Assembly (NCBI GenBank): GCA_026770575.1
Contig: MU657368.1
Location: 27,050 to 39,261, forward strand
DNA: 12,212 nt
DNA from: Pelagophyceae sp. CCMP2097
Taxonomy: Eukaryota > Sar > Pelagophyceae
Reading direction: 5' to 3'
The notes beneath the pieces are model-generated. The model saw only the letters and a list, made by a program, of their open reading frames with translations. It was not told the origin of the DNA and made no database searches. Made by a program: the position numbers and the translations under genes. Positions 1-6,571 of this stretch are shown one piece after another (the first letter of the stretch is position 1; each line of letters opens with the position of its first letter).

Positions 1-391
1 GCGTCGCGCTGCCCCGAGGATTGCTACCCCGAGCTCCCGCCCCGGAAACCTCCAAGAACTCTCGCTCCCCGAGCTTCCCGAGTCTCGGGCTCGGGGAACT
101 CTCGTTCCAGAAGCTCGAGTCCCGAAAGCCCCGGGAGCCGGGTTCGATTCTCAACTGTGGTACGATTTCTAGACAGGTTTCCATCTTTGGCTCAGAGCTC
201 GTTCAGAGAACGAAGCCGTTGAGGAATGAGTTCCGTTGCAGACCCCAAAAAATAATTTCGGCGAGTTTGTCCAAAATTTTCTGACATTCCGGTATGAAGT
301 TGCCGGATCGAATCTCGAACCAGTAGCAATGGGGCACATAACCCACGCGCCCAATCGCACTTAAAAATGTCTTGAGGCCGTCCCTGCATCA

Positions 392-437
392 CTAGAACCC
401 GTAGCCGAGCGCAGCTAGAACCCGTAGCCGAGCGCAG
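392..437. repeat. 23-bp tandem duplication
   Basis: The 23-bp unit that begins CTAGAACCCGTAGCC occurs twice, perfectly and head to tail, at 392-414 and 415-437. It lies about 55 bp upstream of the TATA-like sequence. The perfect identity points to a recent duplication. No function is evident. Confidence 0.9.
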
Positions 438-492
438 AAGAAAGCCCGGGCCCTTCGCCGACAGGCCGAGTGTAATACCAGCTCCCCCTGTC

Positions 493-563
493 TATAATTG
501 GTTGTCCAGTGTTCGGTGACCCGGTGACCGGCGGTTTATGGGCCCCGGCAGTCACCGGTGACC
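493..563 (+). promoter_or_regulatory. Possible promoter: TATA-like box plus three CGGTGACC motifs
   Basis: TATAAT at 493-498 abuts ATTGG (a CCAAT complement) and lies about 185 bp upstream of the first ATG (680) of the alanine-rich frame. Downstream, CGGTGACC occurs at 514-521, 522-529 and 556-563. The last copy lies inside the 12-bp perfect palindrome GTCACCGGTGAC (551-562). The position fits a core promoter with repeated factor-binding sites. This is inferred from spacing only; start-site motifs of this lineage are unknown to me. Confidence 0.25.
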
Positions 564-679
564 GGGTTCCGCGGGACAACGCAGGGATCCGCCGGGATAA
601 CTAGCGCTTGTCGCCCGGATATCCGGCGCCCCTCGCGCGCGCCTCCCGCGCCTCCCGCGCCGCAGCCCGGGCCGTGCTG

Positions 680-1309
680 ATGTCGGAGAGCGATTATTCG
701 AGCGGTCCGCCGCCCGGCAAGCGGGCCCGCCGCGGCGGCGGCGCCGCCGCGGAGAGCGAATCTTCGCCGGTGGCGGCGCTACGGCGCGGCGTCAGCCGCG
801 TCGATTTCGACGCGGCCCCGCGGCCGCGCCGCCGCGGCCGCGCCGCGGCGCCGGTGTCGGAGAGCGTCGGCCACTTCGACGCGGCCGCGGAGAGCGGCGG
901 CGGCGGCCTCGGCACCGCGGCCGCCTGCGGTGGCCTCGGCACCGCGGCCGCCGTCCTCGCCGCGTCGGCCTCTGGCGTCCCCGCGCCCCTCGCCGCGTTC
1001 TCTGAGGCCTCGACGGTGCGCGCCCCCGCGCCCGGCCGCGGTGTCCTCGCCGCGTCGGCCTCCGAGGTCTTGCGCGCCACCGCGCCCCTCGCCGCGCCAG
1101 GCCGCGGTGTCCTCGCCGCGTCGGCCTCTGGCGTCTCCGCGCCCCTCGCCGCGTTCTCTGAGGCCTCGACGGTGCGCGCCCCAGCGCCCGGCAGCGGTGC
1201 CGACCTCGAGCTCGTCCCGGACCTGGCGTCCGGGGGTGCTCATCGAGGCGCGCGCCTCGCGCCGCGAGGGTCGCGGCACCGGTACCGCGTACCGACCTTA
1301 CCAGACTGA
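680..1309 (+). CDS. Possible alanine-rich low-complexity protein, 209 aa
   Basis: I do not recognise this protein. The frame runs from the first ATG (680) to TGA (1307-1309). It has basic, nuclear-localisation-like patches near the start (GKRARRGG, PRPRRRGR), then an Ala/Gly/Pro/Ser-rich body. Residues about 92-173 contain a repeat in 30-22-30-residue steps, each copy beginning VLAASAS. Step sizes of 90 and 66 bp are multiples of three, so the frame is kept. TATA-like DNA lies upstream and AATAAA 128 bp downstream. Against it, the region is so GC-rich that several frames on both strands stay open, and no known domain is present. It could be a complete gene, a first exon, or non-coding GC-rich repeat. 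Confidence 0.33.
   Translation: MSESDYSSGPPPGKRARRGGGAAAESESSPVAALRRGVSRVDFDAAPRPRRRGRAAAPVSESVGHFDAAAESGGGGLGTAAACGGLGTAAAVLAASASGVPAPLAAFSEASTVRAPAPGRGVLAASASEVLRATAPLAAPGRGVLAASASGVSAPLAAFSEASTVRAPAPGSGADLELVPDLASGGAHRGARLAPRGSRHRYRVPTLPD
953..1184 (+). repeat. GC-rich in-frame tandem repeat
   Basis: A segment of about 76 bp starting GTCCTCGCCGCGTCGGCCTC at 953 recurs at 1109 with very few changes. A shorter copy of its beginning lies at 1043. Offsets are 90 and 66 bp. In the plus frame of the alanine-rich open frame, one difference between the long copies is synonymous (CCC/CCA) and one replaces Pro with Ser. Confidence 0.8.
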
Positions 1310-1605
1310 GTTTATTCAGTTCTGCCACGGCAAAAGGGTGGTCGCACGCCGTCGACGGCCGTTAATCTCCCGCACCGTCATCCCACACCGCACAAAAAAA
1401 ATATACATCACCACCTTTGTCATTTTGAAAAGGTTAAATAAAAGTGTGCGCGACGAAAAAATGAAAAAAATGAAAAAATGAAAAAAATGAAAAAGTAAAT
1501 ATTTTTTTGGGTAAATAAAATGTGAGATAATTTCAAAGATTGAAAAAGAACGAAAAAAAAGTCCACGACAAAACCCGCAGGCTGAAAACCCGCTTGGATA
1601 CCTAC
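1310..1605. other. AT-rich 3' flank with poly(A) signals and A-rich microsatellite
   Basis: GC content drops sharply after the TGA at 1309. AATAAA occurs at 1437-1442 and again at 1514-1519 in the plus direction and could end the transcript of the upstream frame. Between them, 1455-1495 is a microsatellite of GAAAAAAT-type units (about five copies). I see no gene in this stretch. Confidence 0.5.
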
Positions 1606-1798
1606 GATAAAATCTTAAAAATTTCTAAGATCTAGGCTAAAATCATCTGTGTGAAAGAGAAAACAAGATTTGAGATTTTAGGATTTGATAAAATCTTAAT
1701 AGATTTCTAAGATCTAGGCTAAAATCTTCAGTGTGAAAGAGAAAAAAGAGTTTTGAGATTTTAGGATCTGATAAAATCTTAAAAAATCCTAAGATCTA
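1606..1798. repeat. 82-bp AT-rich tandem repeat array, left block
   Basis: Units starting CTAAGATCTAGGCTAAAATC begin at 1625, 1707 and 1789, an exact 82-bp period, preceded by a partial unit from 1606. Each unit carries the dyad GATTTTA-N8-TAAAATC, a potential stem-loop. The third unit is cut after ten bases by the TIR element at 1799. The array resumes at 2384-2399, 3062-3199 and 11601-11730, so all these pieces were once one array. Copies differ by scattered substitutions. There are no unique spacers, so this is a minisatellite and not a CRISPR. Confidence 0.9.
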
Positions 1799-2381
1799 CA
1801 AGGGGGGTTCAACATGAAACGGATTCCACTCAGATAGAAATTTCTCGGGCTACAAACGAGGTATGGGGCCACTTATGGTCGCTGCGTCGCGGGCTGGTGG
1901 CGGCGCGGTCCCCGACGAAGGAAGTTTGTTAACGGGCTCGATCCGCCGACCGTGAAGCTGCTTTCAAGAATAAAACGGTGTAAAACTTGACACCATTTCC
2001 GCGTAATTGCGGATTTGCATGGGCGTTTTAAGTGAAATGGGGCCCATAACTTGCAAAATGGAGCCCACGGCCTAAATTTTGGGCCTTATTTCTCACCTTT
2101 ACAGGTCACTAGGTCGGACTCTGATGTGGCCAGGGCCTACAGCCGGCCCCAGCGAAGCGGCAGGGAGGTGGAACTCAGACGAAGACAACGGAAAACCACC
2201 TCAAACCAGCTTTTGACGACGCTGAAATCGAGATTGCGGGTAGGGTACGCGAAAAAAGGGAGAGTTCCACCTCCAGCCCGGCACCTTGGGTCAGGCCGGA
2301 CATGTCCAGCCACTCAAAGTCTTCTCAAACGTGTTGTGGAGGTGAGAAAATGAGCGGCATTTTCATGTTGAACCCCCCTTG
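1799..2381. mobile_element. TA-flanked TIR element, probably Tc1/mariner-type MITE
   Basis: This 583-bp insertion splits an 82-bp array unit between GATCTA and GGCTAAAATC. Its ends are perfect 21-bp inverted repeats beginning CAAGGGGGGTTCAAC. The dinucleotide TA is present on both sides (1797-1798 and 2382-2383), as expected for a TA target duplication. Removing the element plus one TA restores the array sequence. TA targets are typical of Tc1/mariner elements and Stowaway-like MITEs. No transposase frame is present; a 100-codon open frame inside shows no recognisable domain. It is therefore non-autonomous. Confidence 0.8.
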
Positions 2382-2399
2382 TAGGCTAAAATCTTCTGT

Positions 2400-3054
2400 T
2401 AGGGGAGGGGGTGAAAGCGAGGCTTTTAAAGAAAAAAGCTAAAGTTATCTTGCATTTGACATTAAATCGGCGGAGGTCGGTGAGGCGGGTTCGCGATTTG
2501 CGACACCGCCAATATTTGGGGAGGAGGTGTTGGGCCAGGCCCAACGGCCTGTGTGCCAATCTTGTGGATGTCGCAAATCTAGCCGACCCATAGTTTCCTT
2601 TTCGATAGATTTGGGGGGATTTAAAATTTTTATAGTGCGCTTCTGAACATTTGGACTGCATATTTGTGGACGACAGAAGAAGTTGAGAGTTCGACGTTTC
2701 CGCAAGAACTTAGAATATTTTGCGGAAAATCCGAAATTGTTCGCCGAGTACCGTCGGAAGCTATGCCAAACGGCTAGAGGGTGAGACGGGTGGCCCCCTA
2801 GATGGCGGGCCGGGGCCGCCGCCTCAGCGCCTCCAGCGTCGACCGCGGCGTGGTGGATGTCAGGCCCCTTTGCCAGAATGATAATAGTATAAGAGAAAAA
2901 TGCCATCTTTGTGCACTCACCGCACGATGAGCTTACGGCCAATGACGATGAAAATTGGCTTGTGGGTTGTCTCTCGGCGAGCTCTTCAGGCATGCGGAAT
3001 CTTGGCGCCAACGGCGACCTTTTTATTTTTTTACAACTTTCAGTTTCACCCCCA
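2400..3054. mobile_element. Putative non-autonomous DNA transposon, hAT-like
   Basis: The 82-bp array is interrupted again here. CTTCTGT, normally present once per unit, occurs on both sides (2393-2399 and 3055-3061). The array then continues as GCGAAAGAG, matching the usual GTGAAAGAG. The ends share a short inverted match, GGGGGTGAAA near the left end and TTTCACCCCC at the right, but the left copy is set in by about seven bases. The size is 655 bp and no transposase is visible. Target duplications of 7-8 bp with TAGGGG-type ends would suit a hAT relative, but the TIR is weak. It could also be two older insertions or a rearrangement. Confidence 0.4.
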
Positions 3055-3061
3055 CTTCTGT

Positions 3062-3199
3062 GCGAAAGAGAAGAAAAAAAATTGAGATTTTAGGATTTGA
3101 TAAAATCTTAATAGATTTCTAAGATCTACGCTAAAATCTTCTGTGTGAAAGAGAAAAAAGATTTTTAGGATTTTAGGATTTGATAAAATCTTAAAAAAA
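3062..3199. repeat. 82-bp tandem array, middle block
   Basis: This is the continuation of the array interrupted at 1798 and 2399. A full unit starts at 3119 and runs to the left end of the retroelement. The joined third unit (1789-1798, 2384-2399, 3062-3118) adds up to 83 bp, matching the period and confirming that the two intervening segments are insertions. Confidence 0.85.
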
Positions 3200-3200
3200 T
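3153..3200. repeat. 48-bp direct repeat flanking the retroelement, left copy
   Basis: GAAAAAAGATTTTTAGGATT through TAAAAAAAT directly abuts the left end of the retroelement. The same sequence, with two small length differences in T runs, directly abuts the right end at 11601-11649. Both carry an AGGATTTTAGG variant not seen in the other array units. It may be an unusually long target duplication, or two adjacent array units left by an insertion that removed 34 bp. Confidence 0.7.
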
Positions 3201-3249
3201 ATCTGAGACACAAGATATGCACAACGCCGAAAGCCCCGAGGTCTCCGTC
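3200..3249 (-). repeat. Split direct repeat B2 (outer copy)
   Basis: This 50-bp sequence beginning TATCTGAGACACAAGATATG is identical base for base to B1 at 4567-4616. It forms the left boundary of the retroelement, next to the 82-bp array. In split-direct-repeat elements the outer B copy is one end of the integrated element. Confidence 0.85.
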
Positions 3250-3258
3250 TACCGTGGT

Positions 3259-3267
3259 GTCCTGACC
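3259..3267. repeat. 9-bp target duplication, left copy
   Basis: GTCCTGACC immediately precedes the fold-back element and is repeated exactly after it at 4134-4142. Because the next base is C on both sides, a 10-bp reading is possible, but 9 bp keeps the two TIR ends symmetric. Confidence 0.85.
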
Positions 3268-4133
3268 CGGATTCCTTATATGCAGCTTAGCTGGCGCCCA
3301 GCTAAGTGCAGTAAAGTGTCCGTTGACTAAGTTTCGAGGCGGCGTTTTTGGCGTTCTAGTCTCGGCGGGGCGCGCGGGGTGCGTGGGGGGTGTCGCGCGC
3401 AGGTTCGCGCGCTCTTTCGGCGCTTTTTTTTTCTTTTTCCCCTTGGGCGATTTCGAGGTCGACCCATAAAACCGAGCGGCAAAAATTATAGAACCGTCCG
3501 AGCGAAAACCGAGCGATATAATCCAATGAGCATACCGTGCGAAAACCGAGCGGTAAAAACTATATGGCAGACCGGGCGAGAACCGAGCGAGGTATTCCAT
3601 GCGACCCACCCCCAAGGCACGCAAAGGACCACCGGCGGGCTTGGAAGAACCGAGGAAGAACCGAGAGAACCGACGAACAGATTCGACCCGAGGAGAGCTA
3701 TTATTGTATTTACCAGCTACGTTCGTCGGTTCTCTCGGTTCTTCCTCGGTTCTTCCAAGCCCGCCGGTGGTCCTTAGCGTTCGTTGGGGGTGGGTCGCAT
3801 GGAACACCTCGCTCGGTTTTCGCTCGGTCTGCTATATAATTTTTACCGCTCGGTTGTCGCTCGGTATGCTCGTTGGATTATATTGCTCGGTTTTCGCTCG
3901 GTCGGTTTTATAATATTTTACCGCTCGGTTTTATGGGTCGACCTCGAAATCGTCCAAGGGGAAAAAGAAAGAAAAAAGCGCCGAAAGAGCGCGCGAACCT
4001 GCGCGCGACACCCCCCACGCACCCCGCGCGCCCCGCCGAGACTAGAACGCCAAAAACGCCGCCTCGAAACTTAGTCAACGGACACTTTACTGCACTTAGC
4101 TGGGCGCCAGCTAAGCTGCATATAAGGAATCCG
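3268..4133. mobile_element. 866-bp fold-back element, Mutator-like MITE
   Basis: The arms 3268-3678 and 3721-4133 are inverted repeats of about 411 and 413 bp around a 42-bp loop. The outer 210 bp or so are nearly identical, beginning CGGATTCCTTATATGCAGC. The flanks carry a 9-bp duplication, GTCCTGACC (3259-3267 and 4134-4142). Long TIRs with 9-bp duplications are characteristic of Mutator-like elements. The inner arms are studded with ACCGAGCG (CGCTCGGT in the right arm). A 9-bp stem CTTAGCTGG/CCAGCTAAG lies 18 bp inside each end. No transposase is encoded; the long open frames here are symmetric shadows of the palindrome. It sits between B2 and A2 of the retroelement and so is younger. Confidence 0.85.
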
Positions 4134-4142
4134 GTCCTGACC
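4134..4142. repeat. 9-bp target duplication, right copy
   Basis: GTCCTGACC immediately follows the fold-back element and matches 3259-3267 exactly. Deleting the element plus one copy gives a continuous spacer of about 72 bp between B2 and A2. Confidence 0.85.
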
Positions 4143-4196
4143 CCAGGATTGGCCCTTTTAGTTCATGTATGGCGGGTGGGATGGAAAAAAAGATTC

Positions 4197-4398
4197 CTCC
4201 ACACGGGCTCACCGCGAGGCAGTCCGCAAGCCTCAAGATCTATTCGCCGTCAAACGTAAGAAACTTGAGAACACTTGAGGAAAGCGCAGCGCCCCTGCAA
4301 CGGACCGCCAATTCGCGGAGAGCAGTCAGCGACGATACTACGCAGAAATAAACGTGTTCGAACCTCCAACCCAGGGCCGTAGCCAGCTCCGAACATCC
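4197..4398 (-). repeat. Split direct repeat A2 (inner copy)
   Basis: These 202 bp match A1 (11398-11600) from CTCCACACGGGCTCACCG to GAACATCC. I count about eight substitutions and three one-base indels, so divergence is roughly 4-5%. Both copies carry AATAAA in the plus direction (here 4347-4352). Similarity stops abruptly at both edges. The position between the two B copies is what the split-direct-repeat layout predicts. Confidence 0.88.
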
Positions 4399-4566
4399 TT
4401 TATTCTGCTCGTTCATGCATTCAGCAAGCTATCGGCGATATCTATTCGTAACGACAAGAGAGCGTCCCCAGACGCCATGCCCACATGAAATGTGGATATG
4501 AAGGACCCAGAGTAGACAGGCCCGGAACAAGCGACGGATACGCATTTGAATACGTATCGGAGTACG
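4399..4566. other. 168-bp spacer between A2 and B1
   Basis: In published split-direct-repeat elements the inner A and B copies adjoin, copying the junction of the circular intermediate. Here 168 bp intervene. They contain the hairpin CCACAT-GAA-ATGTGG (4481-4495) and a 12-bp near-duplication, TACGTATCGGAG/TACGTATCTGAG (4551-4574), that runs into B1. None of this sequence follows A1 or precedes B2. It may be an insertion or the original, now terminally lost, edge of the repeats. Confidence 0.5.
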
Positions 4567-4616
4567 TATCTGAGACACAAGATATGCACAACGCCGAAAG
4601 CCCCGAGGTCTCCGTC
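4567..4616 (-). repeat. Split direct repeat B1 (inner copy)
   Basis: These 50 bp are identical to B2 (3200-3249). They lie 87 bp upstream of the recombinase ATG. Similarity ends sharply on both sides (GTCCTTT here, GTCTACC after B2). Confidence 0.85.
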
Positions 4617-4703
4617 CTTTCCGCGCTTGCGCGCTCTCCGAGGGGCGCGCCCCCTTAATCGCCGAAATGTATCGCTAATCGCCAAAATCATCTTGGTGTC
4701 GAG
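4617..4703 (+). promoter_or_regulatory. Possible upstream region of the recombinase gene
   Basis: This short stretch holds the 12-bp perfect palindrome GGGGCGCGCCCC (4642-4653) and a 13-bp near-repeat, TAATCGCCGAAAT and TAATCGCCAAAAT (4656 and 4676, one helical double turn apart). The repeats end 15 bp before the first recombinase ATG. A regulatory role for the recombinase transcript is inferred from position only; no TATA box is evident. Confidence 0.25.
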
Positions 4704-6069
4704 ATGACGACCCGGGGGCAGTTTGACTCCGGATGGTCCAACCTGCGAAAGCGAGCAGGGGCCATGGCCGCCAGTTCCGACACGCTTCCAGTGGTCCAAT
4801 CGCACGTCAGCCGAGCGCGCATCGATGGCCCGGCGACGAAGATCATCCGCATCCGCGACGAGCTCCTCGAGCTCTACGCTGCTATGCGCCAAGAGGGCTT
4901 GGCCTCGACGACTGAGGCCACTTATTCTAGTGCCCTGCGGTTCTGGCACGAGTTTGCCCAGATCGTCGGCCTCGACGTGTCGGCCTTTGGGTGCCTGCCA
5001 GACGACGACTCGGGCACGTCCCGCGCGCAGATCCGGGAGGAAGACGACGCATTCATGCTCTTCCTCGTCTACGTCGTCAAGTTTCCGCGACAAGGGAAAA
5101 AGGTCAAGGGCGGAGGGCTGAATGCGGCGTCTTACGCCGAGACGTGCCTCTCGGCCGTCAAGTCACACTCAGTGTCGTTCGGAAACCAGTCTGGAGAATA
5201 GAGAGTCCTGGACTTGTTAAGATTGTGACTCGTCGTCGCGCAGGTCGCACTACGGAAAGAAGTACGACCGCCGAACAGGCTCGAAGGGCGAGAACGGGTC
5301 GTACCAGCTGAGGCTGCTCGTCAAGGCGCTCCACAAATTCTCGCCGAGCCGGCGCGTCCCCCGCAAACCCATCCTCGTCCAGCACCTCCGCGCGATTCGG
5401 CGCCTCCTCGACCTCGAGGGCAACCACCGGCACCGGGTTTGGTGGGCGCTGATCACGACCTCGTGGCAGTCCGCCTCCCGCTTCTCGGACTTGATCCGCG
5501 GCAAGAAAGTAGCATCGCGAAAATCCTGGGACAGCACCGACATGCACCACCGCGGCCGCGTCAACTTCGAAGTCGACAAGCAGGCGCAGGGCGGCATCTC
5601 CGTGCGGCTCGACATGCCGCCCTCGAAGATGGACACGACAGGCGAGAAGGGCTTCATCAAATACCTGCCCGTCGATTCCCACCCCGAGTCGGTCTCGGGT
5701 GGCAAGGCGATCTGCGACGTGCTGAAGTACGAGGCAAAGCAGGAGGCCGACGAGACGCTCCCGCTCTTCCTCGACCCCGCAACGGGCAAGCAGATGACGT
5801 ACCAGTATGCTACAACTGAACTCAAGCGCCTCCTCCACGAGGCCGGCTTCCCCGAACTGGCGTCGGGCTTCCACAGCCTTCGCATCGGCGGCGCGACGAC
5901 GGCGGCCAACGTGTCTACCGACGTCGTCGCCGGCTTCGTGGGCTGCTGGTCCAGCGACGCCAAGTACGGCTACTTCTGGGCCATGCGCGGCCGCATCGGC
6001 CGCGTCTCCGTCGAAATGGGCCGTGCAGCCGCCGACGAGGCGACGCACCGCCATTGCCTGGCCCGCTAG
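4704..6069 (+). CDS. Tyrosine recombinase of the retrotransposon, likely spliced
   Basis: This would insert the circular DNA copy of the element by site-specific strand exchange. Exon 1 (4704-5161) encodes an N-terminal helical, core-binding-like domain, residues about 45-153. Exon 2 (5244-6069) encodes the catalytic domain. Joining them gives 427 aa. Visible catalytic positions are Arg232 in SASRFSDLI, His363 and Arg366 in HSLRIGG, Trp388 in GCWSS, and Tyr396 in KYGYF. The frames of the two parts differ. Exon 1 reads into TAG at 5199, and the second frame is closed upstream by TAA at 5218, so an intron or frameshift is required. ATG 4764 has an ideal context (GCCATGG) and may be the real start, giving 407 aa. 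The gene runs tail to tail with pol, 169 bp apart, as in Kangaroo-like elements. Confidence 0.82.
5162..5243 (+). other. Candidate 82-nt intron in the recombinase gene
   Basis: Removing 5162-5243 (GTCACA...CGTCGCGCAG) restores one frame. It joins SAVK to SHYGKKYDRRTG, the spacing expected between the core-binding and catalytic domains. The acceptor CGCAG|G is good, with possible branch adenines in TTAAG or TGTGACT 20-30 bases upstream. The donor AA|GTCACA is weak. Other donors in the right phase exist at 5174, 5177 and 5189. A short similarity, GTCACAC/GTCGCAC, lies at both exon edges. The alternative is a frameshifting indel in a decayed copy. Confidence 0.55.
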
Positions 6070-6238
6070 TAATCAGCGCCACAACTCGGACCCGGGTCAC
6101 TTGATACCTCCGAACGAAGTCGAAACCGTTCGGAAACGAGCGCGGGGCTTAGTAATGGGGTTTAAAGAAATCTTTTTGAAATGCGCGCGAAAGTGGATTA
6201 GATTAAAAGGTGACCTTGACCGGAAATCAATGGCCAAG
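6070..6238. other. Convergent intergenic region between recombinase and pol
   Basis: These 169 bp separate the recombinase stop (plus) from the pol frame stop (minus). They are less GC-rich than the genes. The dyad GGTGAC...GTCACC (6209-6214 and 6238-6243) overlaps the pol stop codon. No AATAAA is present in either direction, so how the two converging transcripts end is not visible. Confidence 0.45.
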
Positions 6239-6571
6239 TCACCGCCGCCGAGCAGCGTCGCACACGCGCTTCTCCCAGACCGCCCACTCCGCGGGGGCGG
6301 CGTGCTCGCGCGGGTCCTTGCCGACCTTGCGCAAAAAGGCCGCAGCCTCTAAAGGATCACCCCTTGAGAGGCGGTCCGCGACCGGGTTCCTTTCGCCAGC
6401 AATGTGGACGAAAAGGACGCGGACGCCGTGGCGCCGCTCGACTGTCCGCAGAACGTCGAGCGCCGCCGCCATCGGTGCCGACGATGCGCGTCCCGTCAGG
6501 ACGACGTCGCACGCCGAGGTGCTGTCACACCGGACCACGTACTGTCGCGACCGTGCGGCGACGTCCGGCAG
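6239..6571 (-). pseudogene. C-terminal half of RNase H, beyond an in-frame TAG
   Basis: This segment continues the pol frame directly after the TAG at 6572-6574, with no other stop for 110 codons, ending at TGA 6239-6241. It contains the remaining RNase H signatures: RCDSTSAC with the third catalytic Asp, and HIAGERNPVADRLSRG with the terminal His and Asp (about 6376-6406). About 40 residues follow, without the methyltransferase found in some DIRS elements. It has no start of its own in a sensible place. RNase H would be complete only if the TAG is read through, edited or a recent mutation. Confidence 0.75.

Larger units (their letters stand above)
1..600. other. Gene-free left flank with degenerate repeats
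   Basis: I see no convincing gene here; the short open frames lack codon bias and domains. The first 130 bases are an imperfect duplication of a CTCG/CCCGAG-rich segment. Two tRNA B-box-like strings occur: GGTTCGATTCT near 139-149 on plus, and GGTTCGA near 315-321 on minus, close to a loosely A-box-like TGGGCGCGTGGG. They could be remnants of tRNA-derived short interspersed elements in opposite orientations, but no complete tRNA fold is present. The right part holds a 23-bp tandem duplication and the possible promoter listed separately. Confidence 0.5.

Noticed and set aside
21..392. Short open frames at the left edge (21-284 plus, 169-392 minus)
   Set aside because: They have no codon bias, domain or start context, and overlap degenerate repeats and tRNA-like fragments.
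1606..1798. Regularly spaced repeats that might suggest a CRISPR array
   Set aside because: The whole 82-bp unit is repeated with no unique spacers, and the setting is eukaryotic.
3046..4259. Several overlapping open frames of 96-253 codons on both strands
   Set aside because: They lie in the fold-back element and mirror each other across its palindrome; no domain is recognisable and they cross the element boundary.
4704..6069. Bacterial or phage integrase with an attachment site
   Set aside because: The gene lies inside an RT-bearing element in eukaryote-like DNA, with a probable intron and DIRS-type spacing of motifs; no tRNA or att site is present.
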